Assembly: GCA_019054805.1 (NCBI GenBank)
Contig: JAHQIY010000013.1
Coordinates: 434,001 to 498,000 of the forward strand
Direction of reading: 5' to 3'
DNA from: Brachionus manjavacas
Taxonomy: Eukaryota > Rotifera > Eurotatoria > Ploima > Brachionidae
DNA length: 64,000 bases
Below, piece after piece: positions 9,749-22,038 of the stretch. The translations under genes were made by a program, and so were the position numbers. Each line of letters begins with the position of its first letter. The first letter of the stretch is position 1. The notes below the pieces were generated by a model. The model worked only from the letters and a program-made list of their open reading frames with translations, did not search any database and was not told where the DNA came from.

Positions 9749-10698
9749 GTACTTTAATAAGTTATATTAATTAAATTTTCTTTAAAAATTGAATGTTTCC
9801 TTTTTCTTGCTCTCAATTAAGTAATTAGGCGTAATTATCAATAATAAGAGTTCTCCTATGATAATTAGATAATCCTTAGTCGAATCTTTTTCTTTTACTA
9901 ACATTTTATATAAGGAATTTGGCCTTTTTCTCTCAAGTCTGAATTGTTGAGACTCAATCAGACAAAAAAGAGATTAAAATCAATAGTCGTTATAGACTGA
10001 ATTTTTTTATTAGAAGATTATGTAAACAAAGTAATATTCAATAGTAAATAGTTTTATCAGGAATCATTTTTGATTTTTTTTTTTAAATTTTTGTTTATAT
10101 AGATAATCATATGATAAAAACTAAAAGTATCTCTAAATTAATTTATTACTTAAGGTATTTCTACAAGTTTAAAAATGAATTTAAAATATTTTTATTTTTG
10201 CTTTATACTGTCTGCAATAATGGGGATCCGCTCGACAGAAAAAAAAATTTCAGTAAAAATGTATTTAAAGATTATTTAGTTGTTTTGATGTACTCGATAT
10301 GAAAATACCTAATGAAAAATTGTTATTTCGGAGTTAGGATCGAATCCAGTTTTAATAAAAACTAGAATATTAAAAATCTTTTAATTAGCCTTAATATACA
10401 GATAGATAAAATAAATCTATTAAGTTACTTTATAAAAGTTAATTTGAATAAATAAATTATTTTAACAAGATTGTTGTCTTATTCTTGTTCAACTTGAAAA
10501 GATAATACCTAGTTAGAAAAAAAAAGATTTTAAAACTATTGTGATTGAAAAATGAATTTATTTAATGCGAAGAATTAAAAAAAAAAATAAAGGTCAATAG
10601 TGATAAGTATTATCAGGAATTGATTCGATCAGTTTTTGAAAAATCAATGTTTCGATTGTAAATTAAATTATAAAAGCTAATTAAACAAATTAATTAAT
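9749..10698. repeat. Array spacer, middle form
   Basis: AT-rich spacer with a decayed hairpin, TTGAGACTCAA palindrome (about 9946), TTTTATCAGGAATC (10051), the GGGGATCCGCTCGAC segment (about 10222) and a second monomer start at 10605. The last ~290 bp are duplicated at 12412-12705. A 63-codon plus-strand frame here is chance. Confidence 0.7.
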
Positions 10699-12247
10699 AT
10701 TTATTTATTTATTTATCTATATCTATGGCTGAGGCCGTAAATCGACCACTTGCTCAACGCCCCGTTAAATAAGTTGGCGATGTTTTTGCCAATATTTTGT
10801 TTTAGAATAAAATATAATAAAATAGTCAAAATTATGAAAAAAAACATAAAATATTTAATTAAGTTTTTAACAACTTACTCTGTTTGTATTGTTGTCGTAT
10901 CTTAAAAGGCTATAAACGGCTGCTGTTTGGCCGTTACGCTTAGACACTCCGCGTAGTTCTTCAAGTACGGTGTTGTTTTTCTTACACGTTTCGAGCTCTA
11001 ATTCATTTAAGTATCTGTGGTATTTACAGATCTCCAGAAGGCCAATGTCATTCTCATATTGTATTTCATTCAATATACTGAGAATACTTTTCACATAGTC
11101 ATTCTGATCTCCTATTATTAACATCTCTTTGATGATTGATTTTGTTAACTTGTTGTTTAAAAGTCTTTTAAAGAAATCTATTTGAAATTGTTTTAATCTT
11201 GCATTATTCTTATGTAGATTGTTTATCAGTCTAAGGTTTGTTGTTCTGTATCTCTTTGGCATGTAATATGTGTATCTCAGCATATTATTATCAACTTTAA
11301 TCACCGCGTTGACTGTAGTTTTAATGGGGTTAATCGTTTCCATACCATACATTTGAACTGATTGTATATATGTGTTGTATTAATGCATTTTTAAATAAAG
11401 GCCTGTGTTTTCTTTCAGTATTTCTAAGTTCTTTTGTTTTGCAAGTGCATTCAATGCTGCCTTTTTTCGCCCTTCTAGGGGAGATCTGTGATTATTATTT
11501 TCGTTGAAATCTACTCCAAGGTACTACATAAAATTTACTTTTTGTATTATTTCACCTTTTATTGTAAGTGCACCCTGCAAACATTCTTCTCTTCTATTGG
11601 CTACTATCTTTGTACATTTATTGTTAAATACGATGCAGATTGTTTTGCTCGGATTGAATTTAATCTCAAGTTTTAACCAATGTAGTGTGACAATGTCTAG
11701 TAAGCTCTGAAGACATTTCTTAGTTTCCGAGATAAACAACAAATCATCCGCATACTCAATGAAATCGATTTTTATTGACCGAATACTGATGCAAATATCT
11801 CTTTCTGAAACATTAATTAGTATTTTTGAATATAAATTGAGATTAAGATGGGTGATGCTTTTCCACCTTGACGTACTCCAACCGTGGTTTTGAATGCTTT
11901 TGAATATTCATTACAATTATTTACTACCTTGAGTGATTCTTTATAGTAATATATGATGCTGATGACTATAAATTGGCTTAGATATTTCTTTATCAGTCTT
12001 TTCCATAATTTTGTGCGTTCGACCTTGTCGATCGCTTTACTTGCGTCGATTGCACCAACATAAGTCCATCAACGACTTCTTTTACAATAATCAATGGCCT
12101 GTTTTAGTGTCCATACTGGGTATTGTCATGATGACTTTTTTTAAATCCAAATTGTTTCATGTGATCATTGTGTTCTGATTTTAACATCTCTTGTAGCACT
12201 GCTTCGTATAGGTTTGATATAGTGTCTGTTACCACAACGTGTCTCAG
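10407..12247. repeat. First copy of a 2.0-kb tandem duplication
   Basis: Positions 10407-12247 recur at 12412-14254 with almost no difference; the RT frames are displaced by exactly 2007 bp and translate identically. The few changes seen are in A-runs and one A/G in the spacer. The duplication is younger than most of the array. Confidence 0.85.
10699..12247 (-). pseudogene. LINE RT relic with (TAAA)n tail (unit 5)
   Basis: Complete 3' end on the minus strand: RT core to NTNRVSC (stop near 10865), UTR with GC-rich block (about 10750-10790), then CCTCAGCCATAGATATAG followed by a TAAA-type microsatellite (10699-10717), a typical LINE 3' terminus. YADD lies at 11743-11754. Two in-frame stops interrupt the thumb: TAG in NFM*YLGV (about 11526) and TAA in KMH*YNTY (about 11380). 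C-terminal open stretch 161 codons (10867-11352). Duplicated as unit 6. Confidence 0.85.
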
Positions 12248-12411
12248 ATAGTTGAGACTCAATTAAAAAAAAAGAGAGAATTTAATATTAATTTAATGAA
12301 AGTTTTCGTTTTAGTATTAATAAATAACTTGAATATTCAACAAGATAAAGCATATTTGTTTGGGAACTTTAATAAGTTATATTAATTAAATTTTCTTTAA
12401 AAATTGAATGT
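12248..12411. repeat. Spacer-derived filler at the duplication joint
   Basis: About 164 bp matching the spacer segment 560-716, starting at the TTGAGACTCAA palindrome and ending at the ATTGAATGTT box. It sits exactly between the two 2-kb copies, so the duplication joint carries a templated or pre-existing spacer insert. Confidence 0.7.
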
Positions 12412-14310
12412 TAAAATAAATCTATTAAGTTACTTTATAAAAGTTAATTTGAATAAATAAATTATTTTAACAAGATTGTTGTCTTATTCTTGTTCAACTT
12501 GAAAAGATAATACCTAGTTAGAAAGAAAAAGATTTTAAAACTATTGTGATTGAAAAATGAATTTATTTAATGCGAAGAATTAAAAAAAAAAAAATAAAGG
12601 TCAATAGTGATAAGTATTATCAGGAATTGATTCGATCAGTTTTTGAAAAATCAATGTTTCGATTGTAAATTAAATTATAAAAGCTAATTAAACAAATTAA
12701 TTAATATTTATTTATTTATTTATCTATATCTATGGCTGAGGCCGTAAATCGACCACTTGCTCAACGCCCCGTTAAATAAGTTGGCGATGTTTTTGCCAAT
12801 ATTTTGTTTTAGAATAAAATATAATAAAATAGTCAAAATTATGAAAAAAAACATAAAATATTTAATTAAGTTTTTAACAACTTACTCTGTTTGTATTGTT
12901 GTCGTATCTTAAAAGGCTATAAACGGCTGCTGTTTGGCCGTTACGCTTAGACACTCCGCGTAGTTCTTCAAGTACGGTGTTGTTTTTCTTACACGTTTCG
13001 AGCTCTAATTCATTTAAGTATCTGTGGTATTTACAGATCTCCAGAAGGCCAATGTCATTCTCATATTGTATTTCATTCAATATACTGAGAATACTTTTCA
13101 CATAGTCATTCTGATCTCCTATTATTAACATCTCTTTGATGATTGATTTTGTTAACTTGTTGTTTAAAAGTCTTTTAAAGAAATCTATTTGAAATTGTTT
13201 TAATCTTGCATTATTCTTATGTAGATTGTTTATCAGTCTAAGGTTTGTTGTTCTGTATCTCTTTGGCATGTAATATGTGTATCTCAGCATATTATTATCA
13301 ACTTTAATCACCGCGTTGACTGTAGTTTTAATGGGGTTAATCGTTTCCATACCATACATTTGAACTGATTGTATATATGTGTTGTATTAATGCATTTTTA
13401 AATAAAGGCCTGTGTTTTCTTTCAGTATTTCTAAGTTCTTTTGTTTTGCAAGTGCATTCAATGCTGCCTTTTTTCGCCCTTCTAGGGGAGATCTGTGATT
13501 ATTATTTTCGTTGAAATCTACTCCAAGGTACTACATAAAATTTACTTTTTGTATTATTTCACCTTTTATTGTAAGTGCACCCTGCAAACATTCTTCTCTT
13601 CTATTGGCTACTATCTTTGTACATTTATTGTTAAATACGATGCAGATTGTTTTGCTCGGATTGAATTTAATCTCAAGTTTTAACCAATGTAGTGTGACAA
13701 TGTCTAGTAAGCTCTGAAGACATTTCTTAGTTTCCGAGATAAACAACAAATCATCCGCATACTCAATGAAATCGATTTTTATTGACCGAATACTGATGCA
13801 AATATCTCTTTCTGAAACATTAATTAGTATTTTTGAATATAAATTGAGATTAAGATGGGTGATGCTTTTCCACCTTGACGTACTCCAACCGTGGTTTTGA
13901 ATGCTTTTGAATATTCATTACAATTATTTACTACCTTGAGTGATTCTTTATAGTAATATATGATGCTGATGACTATAAATTGGCTTAGATATTTCTTTAT
14001 CAGTCTTTTCCATAATTTTGTGCGTTCGACCTTGTCGATCGCTTTACTTGCGTCGATTGCACCAACATAAGTCCATCAACGACTTCTTTTACAATAATCA
14101 ATGGCCTGTTTTAGTGTCCATACTGGGTATTGTCATGATGACTTTTTTTAAATCCAAATTGTTTCATGTGATCATTGTGTTCTGATTTTAACATCTCTTG
14201 TAGCACTGCTTCGTATAGGTTTGATATAGTGTCTGTTACCACAACGTGTCTCAGATTCGACAATTCGTTGTTAGACTTGTTGTTATTTTTAATCAATAGC
14301 TTAATATAGG
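12412..14310 (-). pseudogene. LINE RT relic, duplicate of unit 5 (unit 6)
   Basis: Second copy of the 2.0-kb duplication (spacer part 12412-12705, RT part 12706-14310). Has the same two thumb stops, YADD at 13750-13761 and a 161-codon C-terminal stretch (12874-13359). It extends beyond unit 5 at the 5' side: RHVVVTDTISNLYEAVLQ and IKNNNKSNNELSN to the standard N-terminal deletion point at 14310. Confidence 0.85.
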
Positions 14311-15258
14311 AAATTTAATTATATTAATTTAATTTTCTTTAAAAATTGAAAGTTGCCTTTTTCTTGCTCACAATTAAGTAATTAGGCTTAATTATCAAAA
14401 ATAAGAGCTTTCCTATAATAATTAGATAATCCTCAGTCAAATCGTTTTCTTTTACTAACATTTTATATAAGGAATTTGGCCTTTTTCTCTCAAGTCTGAA
14501 TTGTTGAGACTCAATCAGACAAAAAAGAGATTAAAATCAATAGTCGTTATAGACTGAATTTTTTTATTAGAAGATTATGTAAACAAAGTAATATTCAATA
14601 GTAAATAGTTTTATCAGGAATCATTTTTGATTATTTTTTTTAAATATTTGTTTATATAGATAATCATTTGATTAAAAACTCAAAGTATTACTAAATTAAT
14701 TTATTACTAAAGGTATTTCTACAAGTTTAAAAATGAATTTAAAATATTTTTATTTTTGCTTTATACTGTCTGCAATAATGGGGATCCGCTCGACAGAAAA
14801 AAAAATTGCAGTAAAAATGTTTTTAAACAATATTTAGTTGTCTTGATGTACTCGATATGAAAATACCTACTGAAAAATTGTTATTTCGGAGTTAGGATCG
14901 TCTCCAGTTTTAAAAAAAAAAAATGAATATTAAAAATCTTTAAATTAGCTTTAATAAACAAAAAGAAAAAATAAATCTTTTAAGTTACTTTATAAAAGGT
15001 AATTTAATTAAATAAATTATTTTAACAAGATTGTTGTCTTTTTCTTGTTCAGCTTGAATAGATAATACCTAGTTAGAAAAAAAAAGATATCAAAACTATT
15101 GTGATTGAAAAATGAATTTATTTAATGCGAAGAATTTAAAAAAAAAAAATAAAGGTCAATAGTGATAAGTATTATCAAGAATAGATTCGATCAATTTTTG
15201 AAAAATCAATGTTTCCATTGTAAATAAAATTATAAAAGCTAATTAAACAAATTAATTT
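14311..15258. repeat. Array spacer, middle form
   Basis: Same organisation as 9749-10698, with the GGGGATCC segment at about 14779. The hairpin is reduced (CTTTCCTATAATAATTA) and A-runs vary. No gene. Confidence 0.7.
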
Positions 15259-17245
15259 ATAATTATTTATTTATTTATCTATATCTATGGCTGAGGCCGT
15301 AAATCGACCACTTGCTCAACGCCCCGTTAAATAAGTTGGCGATGTATTTGCCAATATTTTGTTTTAGAATAAAATATAATAAAATAGTCAAAATTATGAA
15401 AAAAAACGTAAAAAATTTAATTAAGTTTTTAACAACTTACTCTGTTTGTATTGTTGTCGTATCTTAAAAGGCTATAAACGGCTGCTGATTGGCCGTTACG
15501 CTTAGACACTCCGCGTAGTTCTTCAAGTACGGTGTTGTTTTTCTTACACGTTTCGAGCTCTAATTCATTTAAGTATCTGTGGTATTTACAGATCTCCAGA
15601 AGGCCAATGTCATTCTCATATTGTATTTCATTCAATATACTGAGAATACTTTTCACATAGTCATTCTGATCTCCTATTTTTAACATCTCTTTGATGATTG
15701 AGATTGATATTGTCCTTTCTTAGTTTCCGAGATAAGCAACAAATCATCCGCATATGCAACGACATCGATTTTTATTGACCGAAATCTGATGCTAATATCA
15801 CTTTCTGAAACATCAATTAGTATTTCTCAATATAAATTGAGAATAAGATGGTTGATGCTTTTCCACCTTGACGTACTCCAACCGTGGTTTTAAATGCTTT
15901 TGAATATTCATTCCCATTATTTACTATCTTTAGTGATTCTTTATAGTAATATATTATGCTGATGACTATAAATTGGCTTAGATATTTCTTTATCAGTGTT
16001 TTCCATAATTTTGTACGTTCGACCTTGTCGAACGATTTACTTGCGTCGATTGCACAAACATAAGTTCATCAACGTCTTCTTTTACAATAATCAATGGCCT
16101 GTTTTAGTGTCCATACTGCGTGTTGACATGATGACTTTTTTTAAATCAAAATTGTTTCCAGTTATCAATGTGTTCTGATTTTAACATCTCTGGTAGCACT
16201 GCCTCGTATAGGTTTGATATAGTGTCTGTTACCACAACGTGTCTCAGATTCGACAATTCGTTGTTAGACTTGTTGTAATCTCTAATCCATGGCTTAATAA
16301 TTGATATGTTGAAAAGAAATGGGACTTTTTGGTGGTTATGTTCTCAAATGCATTTTTTAAACATTCATACAGTTTTCTATTTTCGGCGCATTTAATCATT
16401 TCGTAACAAACATCGCTTATTCCAATAGCCTTATTTTTCGGTATAGACTGAATTGTTTCTAAAAATTTTTTGAAATCTTTTTTATGGTTAAACACGGTGT
16501 TTTTGTGATGTTGAAAGTAACTATCAACTTCCTTTCTATCACACAATTCCTCACATGTTTCCCCTTTGTTTTTAGTTTTAAATAAGTGACTATAATGATC
16601 AGTAAATTCACTTTAGTCAATATTGATCGTATTATTAGGTCTTTGTAGTTTTTATATTCGATTTCAAAAACTTTGCTTGTCGAATGTAAGTAGATTATTT
16701 ATTTGGTTAATTTTATTATCCCTTTTAATTAACCAGTTGACTCGTTTTTGTTTTCTAAAGTCTCTTTTAGCTTAAATTAACTCCTGTTTCTCATTTTCCC
16801 CAATGTTTGCGATTTTATTGTTTATATAACAAGAAATTCCCTTATTGTGTTGTCTCACCATATTCGAATCCCACCATCGATTATACTTTTTTTGTCCATT
16901 TTTTTTTTTTTTCTTTTTGATAGTGTTTTGATTCTATTTTGGACATTTACAACTGAGCTATTCATGATGCTACTTATTTTGTTGATTGTTTCTGTGAGCC
17001 TAATTTTGATGTTCTTTCTATCCATTTTGTTTATAAAGTTTGTACTAAGTCTCAAACTATATCGATCTGCCTTTTTATTTCGTCTTGATTTAACTTCTGG
17101 TGTTCCTGGTTCAACCAGTTTATCTTCTTATTTTCCCATTCTTCTTAGTTTTTTCAATTGGTTGATCTAGCTCCATAGTTATTGAAATCGCTTTGTGATC
17201 ACCTATGTTTAAATCGCTTTCTAGGATTTTAGAACTAAAATGATT
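15259..17245 (-). pseudogene. LINE relic with linker, thumb deleted (unit 7)
   Basis: First complete example of the thumb-deleted class. Minus strand: GDHKAIS endonuclease stub (about 17195), NKMDRKNIKIRLTETINK linker (ORF 16855-17055), a WWDSNM-type segment broken here, CDRKEVDSYFQHHKNTVF and NKAIGISDVCYEMIK (16244-16546), motif A (IDASKSFDKVERTKLW), motif B, YADD near 15745, then an abrupt frameshifting join into IIKEMLKIGDQNDY (15429-15686). The join removes about 560 bp of thumb and carries a few filler bases (TTGAGATTGATATTGT). Ends with a (TAAA)n tail at 15259-15280. Confidence 0.85.
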
Positions 17246-17860
17246 TTAATATTATAAAATTAATTTATATACCTTATAAAAGTATTTTTTGAAATTTATA
17301 ACTGAATATAAAATATTTTATATTTATTTCCCACAACGGGAATTCATTCCTCACGTTAAATAATTTAATTGAATATCAGTTAAAAATTAATTCATTTGTA
17401 ATTATGAATTCGTATCGATATCTAATTAATAAAATCTTGCTTCTATGAAATTTTATTCCATTTGAATTTGTAAATATCTTTATTATAAAAAAATTAAAAC
17501 AAAAGTGGCTAATATACAATTAGAATATTTGAGTTTGAATAGTTGAGACTCAATTAAAAAAAAAGAGAGAATTTAATATTAATTTAATGAAAGTTTTCGT
17601 TTTAGTATTAATAAATAACTTGAATATTCAACAAGATAAAGCATATTTGTTTGGGAACTTTAATAAGTTATATTAATTAAATTTTCTTTAAAAATTGAAT
17701 GTTGCCTTTTTCTTGCCCACAATTATTTAATTAGGCTTAATTATCAAAAATAAGAGTTTTCTTTTGATAATTAGATAATCCTCAGTCGAATATTTTTCTT
17801 ATACTAATATTTTATATAAGGAATTTGGCCTTTTTCTCTTAAGTCTGAATAGTTGAGACT
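17246..17860. repeat. Array spacer, shortened at a palindrome
   Basis: Equivalent of 242-878. It carries both GAATTC sites, one perfect hairpin (17738-17773) and two TTGAGACT boxes, the second cut in half by the join to the 3'UTR at 17860/17861. Confidence 0.7.
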
Positions 17861-19380
17861 TGGCGATGTATTTGCCAATATTTTGTTTTAGAATAAAATA
17901 TAATAAAATAGTCAAAATTATGAAAAAAAACATAAAATATTTAATTAAGTTTTTAACAACTTACTCTGTTTGTATTGTTGTCGTATCTTAAAAGGCTATA
18001 AACGGCTGCTGTTTGGCCGTTACGCTTAGACACTCCGCGTAGTTCTTCAAGTACGGTGTTGTTTTTCTTAAACGTTTCGAGCTCTAATTCATTTAAGTAT
18101 CTGTGGTATTTACATTTCTCCAGAAGGCCAATGTCATTCTCATACTGTATTTAATTCAATATACTGAGAATACTATTCACATAGTCATTCTGAACTCCTA
18201 TTTTTAACATCTCTTTGATGATTGATTTTGTTAACTTTTTGTTTAAAAGTCTTTCAAAGAAATCTATTAATAATTGTTTTATTCTGCCATTAGTTTTATG
18301 TAGATTATTTTTCAGTCTAAGGTTTGTTGTCCTGTATCTCTTTGGCATGTAATATGTGTATCTCAGCATATTATTATCAACTTTAATCAACGCGTTGACT
18401 GTAGTTTTAATGGGGTTAATCGTTTCCATACCATACATTTGAACTGGTTGTATATATGTGTTGTATAAATGCATTTTTAAATAAAGGCCTGTGTTTTCTT
18501 TCAGTATTTCTAAGTTCTTTTGTTTTGCAAGTGCATTCAATGCTGCCTTTTTTCGCCCTTCTAGTGGAGATCTGTGATTTTTATTTTCGTTGAATTCTAC
18601 TCCAAGGTACTTCATAAAATTTACTTTTTGTATTATTTCACCTTTTATTGTAAGTGCACCCTGCAAACATTCTTCTCTTCTATTGGCTACTATCTTTGTA
18701 CATTTATTGTTAAATACGTTGTGGATTGTTTTGCTCGGATTGAATTTTATCTTAAGTTTTAACCAATGAAGTGTGACAATGTCTAGTAAGCTCTGAAGAC
18801 ATTTCTTAGTTTCCGAGAAAAACAACAAATCATCCGCATACTCAATGCAATTGATTTTTATTGACCGAATTCTGATGCAAATATCTCTTTCTGAAACATC
18901 AATTAGTATTTTCTGAATATAAATTGAGAATAAGATGGATGATGCTTTACCACCTTGACGTACTCCAACCGTGGTTTTGAATACTTTTGAATATTCATTA
19001 CAATTATTTACTACCTTGAGTGATTCTTAATGGTAATATATGATGCTGATGACTATAAATTGGCTTAGATATTTTTTTATCAGTCTTTTCCATAATTTTG
19101 TGCGTTCGACCTTGTCGATCGCTTTACTTGCGTCGATTGCACTAACTTAAGTCCATCAACGTCTTCTTTTACAATAATCAATGGCCTATTTTAGTGTCCA
19201 TACTGGGTGTTGTCATGATGACTTTTTTTAAATCCAAATTGTTTCATGTGTTCTGATTTTAACATCTCTTGTATCACTGCTTCGTATAGGTTTGATATAC
19301 TGTTTGATACCGCAACGTGTCTCAGATTCGACAATTCGTTGTTAGACTTGTTGTTATTTTTAATCAATGGCTTAATATAG
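17861..19380 (-). pseudogene. LINE RT relic, near-twin of unit 2 (unit 8)
   Basis: RT of the N-terminally truncated class with YADD at 18829-18840 and the longest open stretch 18151-18828 (225 codons), differing from unit 2 by one residue (IL for IM in LEILKENTG). Shares its private nonsense codon. The C-terminal/UTR end (about 17861-18060) matches unit 6, not unit 2. UTR truncated, no tail. Confidence 0.85.
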
Positions 19381-19660
19381 TAACTTTAATAAGTTATGTT
19401 AACTAAATTTTTTAAAAATTGAATGTTGCCTTTTTCTTGCTCACAATTAAGTAATTAGGCTTAGTTATCAAAAATAAGAGTTTTCTTTTGATAATTAGAT
19501 AATCCTCAGTCGAATATTTTTCTTTTACTAATATTTTATATAAGGAATTTGGCCTTTTTCTCTTAAGTCTGAATTGTTGAGACTCAATCAGACAAAAAAG
19601 AGATTAAAATCAATAGTCATCAAAAACTGAATTTTTTTATTAGAAGATTATGTAAACGAT
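19381..19660. repeat. Short AT-rich spacer between units 8 and 9
   Basis: Counterpart of 2657-2935 with single-base differences. It runs directly into the RT C-terminus without UTR. Confidence 0.65.
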
Positions 19661-21095
19661 GTAACAACTTACTCTGTTTGTATTGTTGTCTTATCTTAAA
19701 AGGCTATAAAAGGCTGCTGTTTGACCGTTACGCTTAGACACTCCGCGTAGTTCTTCAAGTACGGTGTTGTTTTTCTTACACGTTTCGAGCTCTAATTCAT
19801 TTAAGTATCTGTGGTATTTAAAGATCTCCAGAAGGCCAATGTCATTCTCATATTGTATTTCATTCAATATACTGAGAATACTTTTCACATAGTCATTCTG
19901 ATCTCCTATTTTTAACATCTCTTTGATAATTGATATTGTTAACTTGTTGTTTAAAAGTCTTTTAAAGAAATCTATTTGTAATTGTTTTAATCTTGCATTA
20001 GTCTTATGTAGATTATTTTTCAGTCTAAGGTTTGTTGTCCTGTATCTCTTTGGCATGTAATATGTGTATCTCAGCATATTTTTATCAACTTTAATCAACG
20101 CGTTGACTGTAGTTTTAATGGGGTTAATCGTTTCCATACAATACATTTGAACTGGTTGTATATATGAGTTGTATAAATGCACTTTTAAATAAAGGCAAGT
20201 CTTTTCTTTCAGTATTTCCAAGTTCTTTAGTTTTGCAAGTGCATTCAATGCTGCCTTTTTTCGCCTTTCTAGGTGAGACCTGTGATTATTATTTTCGTTG
20301 AATTCTACTCCAAGGTACTTCATAAAATTTACTTTTTGTATTATTTCACCTTGTATTGTAAGTGCACTCTGCAAACATTCTTCTCTTCTATTGGCTACTA
20401 TCTTTGTACATTTATTGTTAAATACGATGTGGATTGTTTTGCTCTGATTGAATTTTATCTCAAGTTTTAACCAATGTAGTGTGACAATTTCTAGTAAGCT
20501 CTGAAGACCTTTCTTAGTGTTCGAGATAAGCAGCAGATCATTCGCATACGCAATGACATCGATATTTTTTGACCGAAATATGATGCAAATATCACTTTCT
20601 GAAACATCAATTAGTATTTCTCAATATAAATTGAGAATAAGATGGGTGATTCTTTTCCACTTTGACGTACTCCAACCGTGGTTTTAAATGCTTTTGAATA
20701 TTCATTCCCATTATTTACTACCTTTAGTGATTCTTTATAGTAATATATGATGCTGATGACTATAAATTGGCTTAGATATTTATTTATCAGTGTTTTCCAT
20801 AATTTTGTACGTTCGACCTTGTCGAACGCTTTACTTGTGTCGATTGCACAAACAAGTCCATCAACGTCTTCTTTTACAATAATCAATGGCCTGTTTTAGT
20901 GTCCATACTGGGTGTTGACATGATGACTTTTTTTAAATCCAAATTGTTTCATGTGATCATTGTGTTCTGATTTTAACATCTCTTGAAGCACTGCTTCGTA
21001 TAGGTTTGATATAGTGTCTGTTACCACAACGTGTCTCAGATTCGACAATTCGTTGTTAGACTTGTTGTTATTTTTAATCAATAGCTTAATATAGG
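19661..21095 (-). pseudogene. LINE RT relic with YAND box (unit 9)
   Basis: N-terminally truncated class. The largest open stretch is 227 codons (19691-20374), covering thumb and C-terminus (GEIIQKVNFMKYLGVEFNEN to AAFYSLLR, then stop). The catalytic box reads YAND (20538-20549): the first of the two adjacent aspartates is Asn, which would abolish metal binding. Upstream, motif A is good (AIDTSKAFDKVERTKLW, 20611-20886) but a premature stop follows motif B (IYIEKY then stop). Uninterrupted homologue of unit 3. Confidence 0.85.
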
Positions 21096-22038
21096 AAATT
21101 TAATTATATTAATTTAATTTTCTTTAAAAATTGAAAGTTGCCTTTTTCTTGCTCATAATTAAGTAATTAGGCTTAATTATCAGAATAAAAGCTTTCCTAT
21201 GATAATTAGATAATCCTCAGTCAAATCGTTTTCTTTTACTAATATTTTATATAAGGAATTTGGCCTTTTTCTCTTAAGTCTGAATAGTTGAGACTCAATT
21301 AGCGAAAAGAAATTAAGCAATAGTCATCAAAAACTGAATTTTTTTATTAGAAGATTATGTAAAATATGTAATATTAAAAAGTGAATAGTTTTATCAGGAA
21401 TCATTTTTGATTATTTTTTTTAAATATTTGTTTATATAGATAATCATTTGATAAAAACTAAAAGTATTACTAAATTAATTTATTCCTAAAGGTATTTCTA
21501 CAAGTTTAAAAATGAATTTAAAATATTTTTATTTTTGCTTTATACTGTCTGCAATAATGGGGATCCGCTCGACAGAAAAAAAATTGCAGTAAAAATGTTT
21601 TTAAACAATATTTAGTTGTCTTGATGTACTCGATATGAAAATACCTACTGAAAAATTGTTATTTCGAAGTTAGGATCGAATCCAGTTTTAATAAAAAAAA
21701 ATGAATATTAAAAATCTTTAAATTAGCTTTAATATACAAAAAGAAAAAAAAATCTTTTAAGTTACTTTATAATAGGTAATTTAAATAAATAAATTATTTT
21801 AACAAGATTGTTGTCTTATTCTTGTTCAGCTTGAATAGATAATACCTAGTTAGAAAAAAAAAGATATCAAAACTATTGTGATTGAAAAATGAATTTATTT
21901 AATGCGAAGAATTTAAAAAAAAAAAAATAAAGGTCAATAGTGATAAGTATTATCAAGAATAGATTCGATCAATTTTTGAAAAACAATGTTTCCATTGTAA
22001 ATTAAATTATAAAAGCTAATTAAACAAATTAATTTATA
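21096..22038. repeat. Array spacer, middle form
   Basis: Spacer with the GGGGATCC segment at about 21558. Tandemly duplicated, with the flanking RT ends, at 23065-24007 (offset about 1970 bp). No gene. Confidence 0.7.

Larger units (their letters stand above)
16984..20263. repeat. Copy of window positions 1-3538, displaced by about 16.7 kb
   Basis: Positions 1 onward match 16984 onward (offset 16983). After a 259-bp deletion at 17860/17861 the offset becomes 16724-16725 through units 8 and 9. Shared private mutations (TAA in the NEIQYEN segment, TAA in LLRYDNN, missing UTR of unit 3/9) prove common origin. Between about 17861 and 18060 the sequence instead matches unit 6, so the copy is a mosaic. 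Confidence 0.8.

Noticed and set aside
10699..10720. Telomere-type repeat at the TTTATTTATTTA tract
   Set aside because: Only a few TTTA units, placed directly after a LINE 3'UTR; this fits a LINE microsatellite tail.
16847..17170. 107-codon plus-strand hydrophobic ORF (also 25590, 41643, 44392, 53158) as a membrane protein
   Set aside because: It is antisense to the conserved Lys/Asn-rich linker; its Leu/Ile/Phe richness is the mirror of AAA- and AAT-rich codons.
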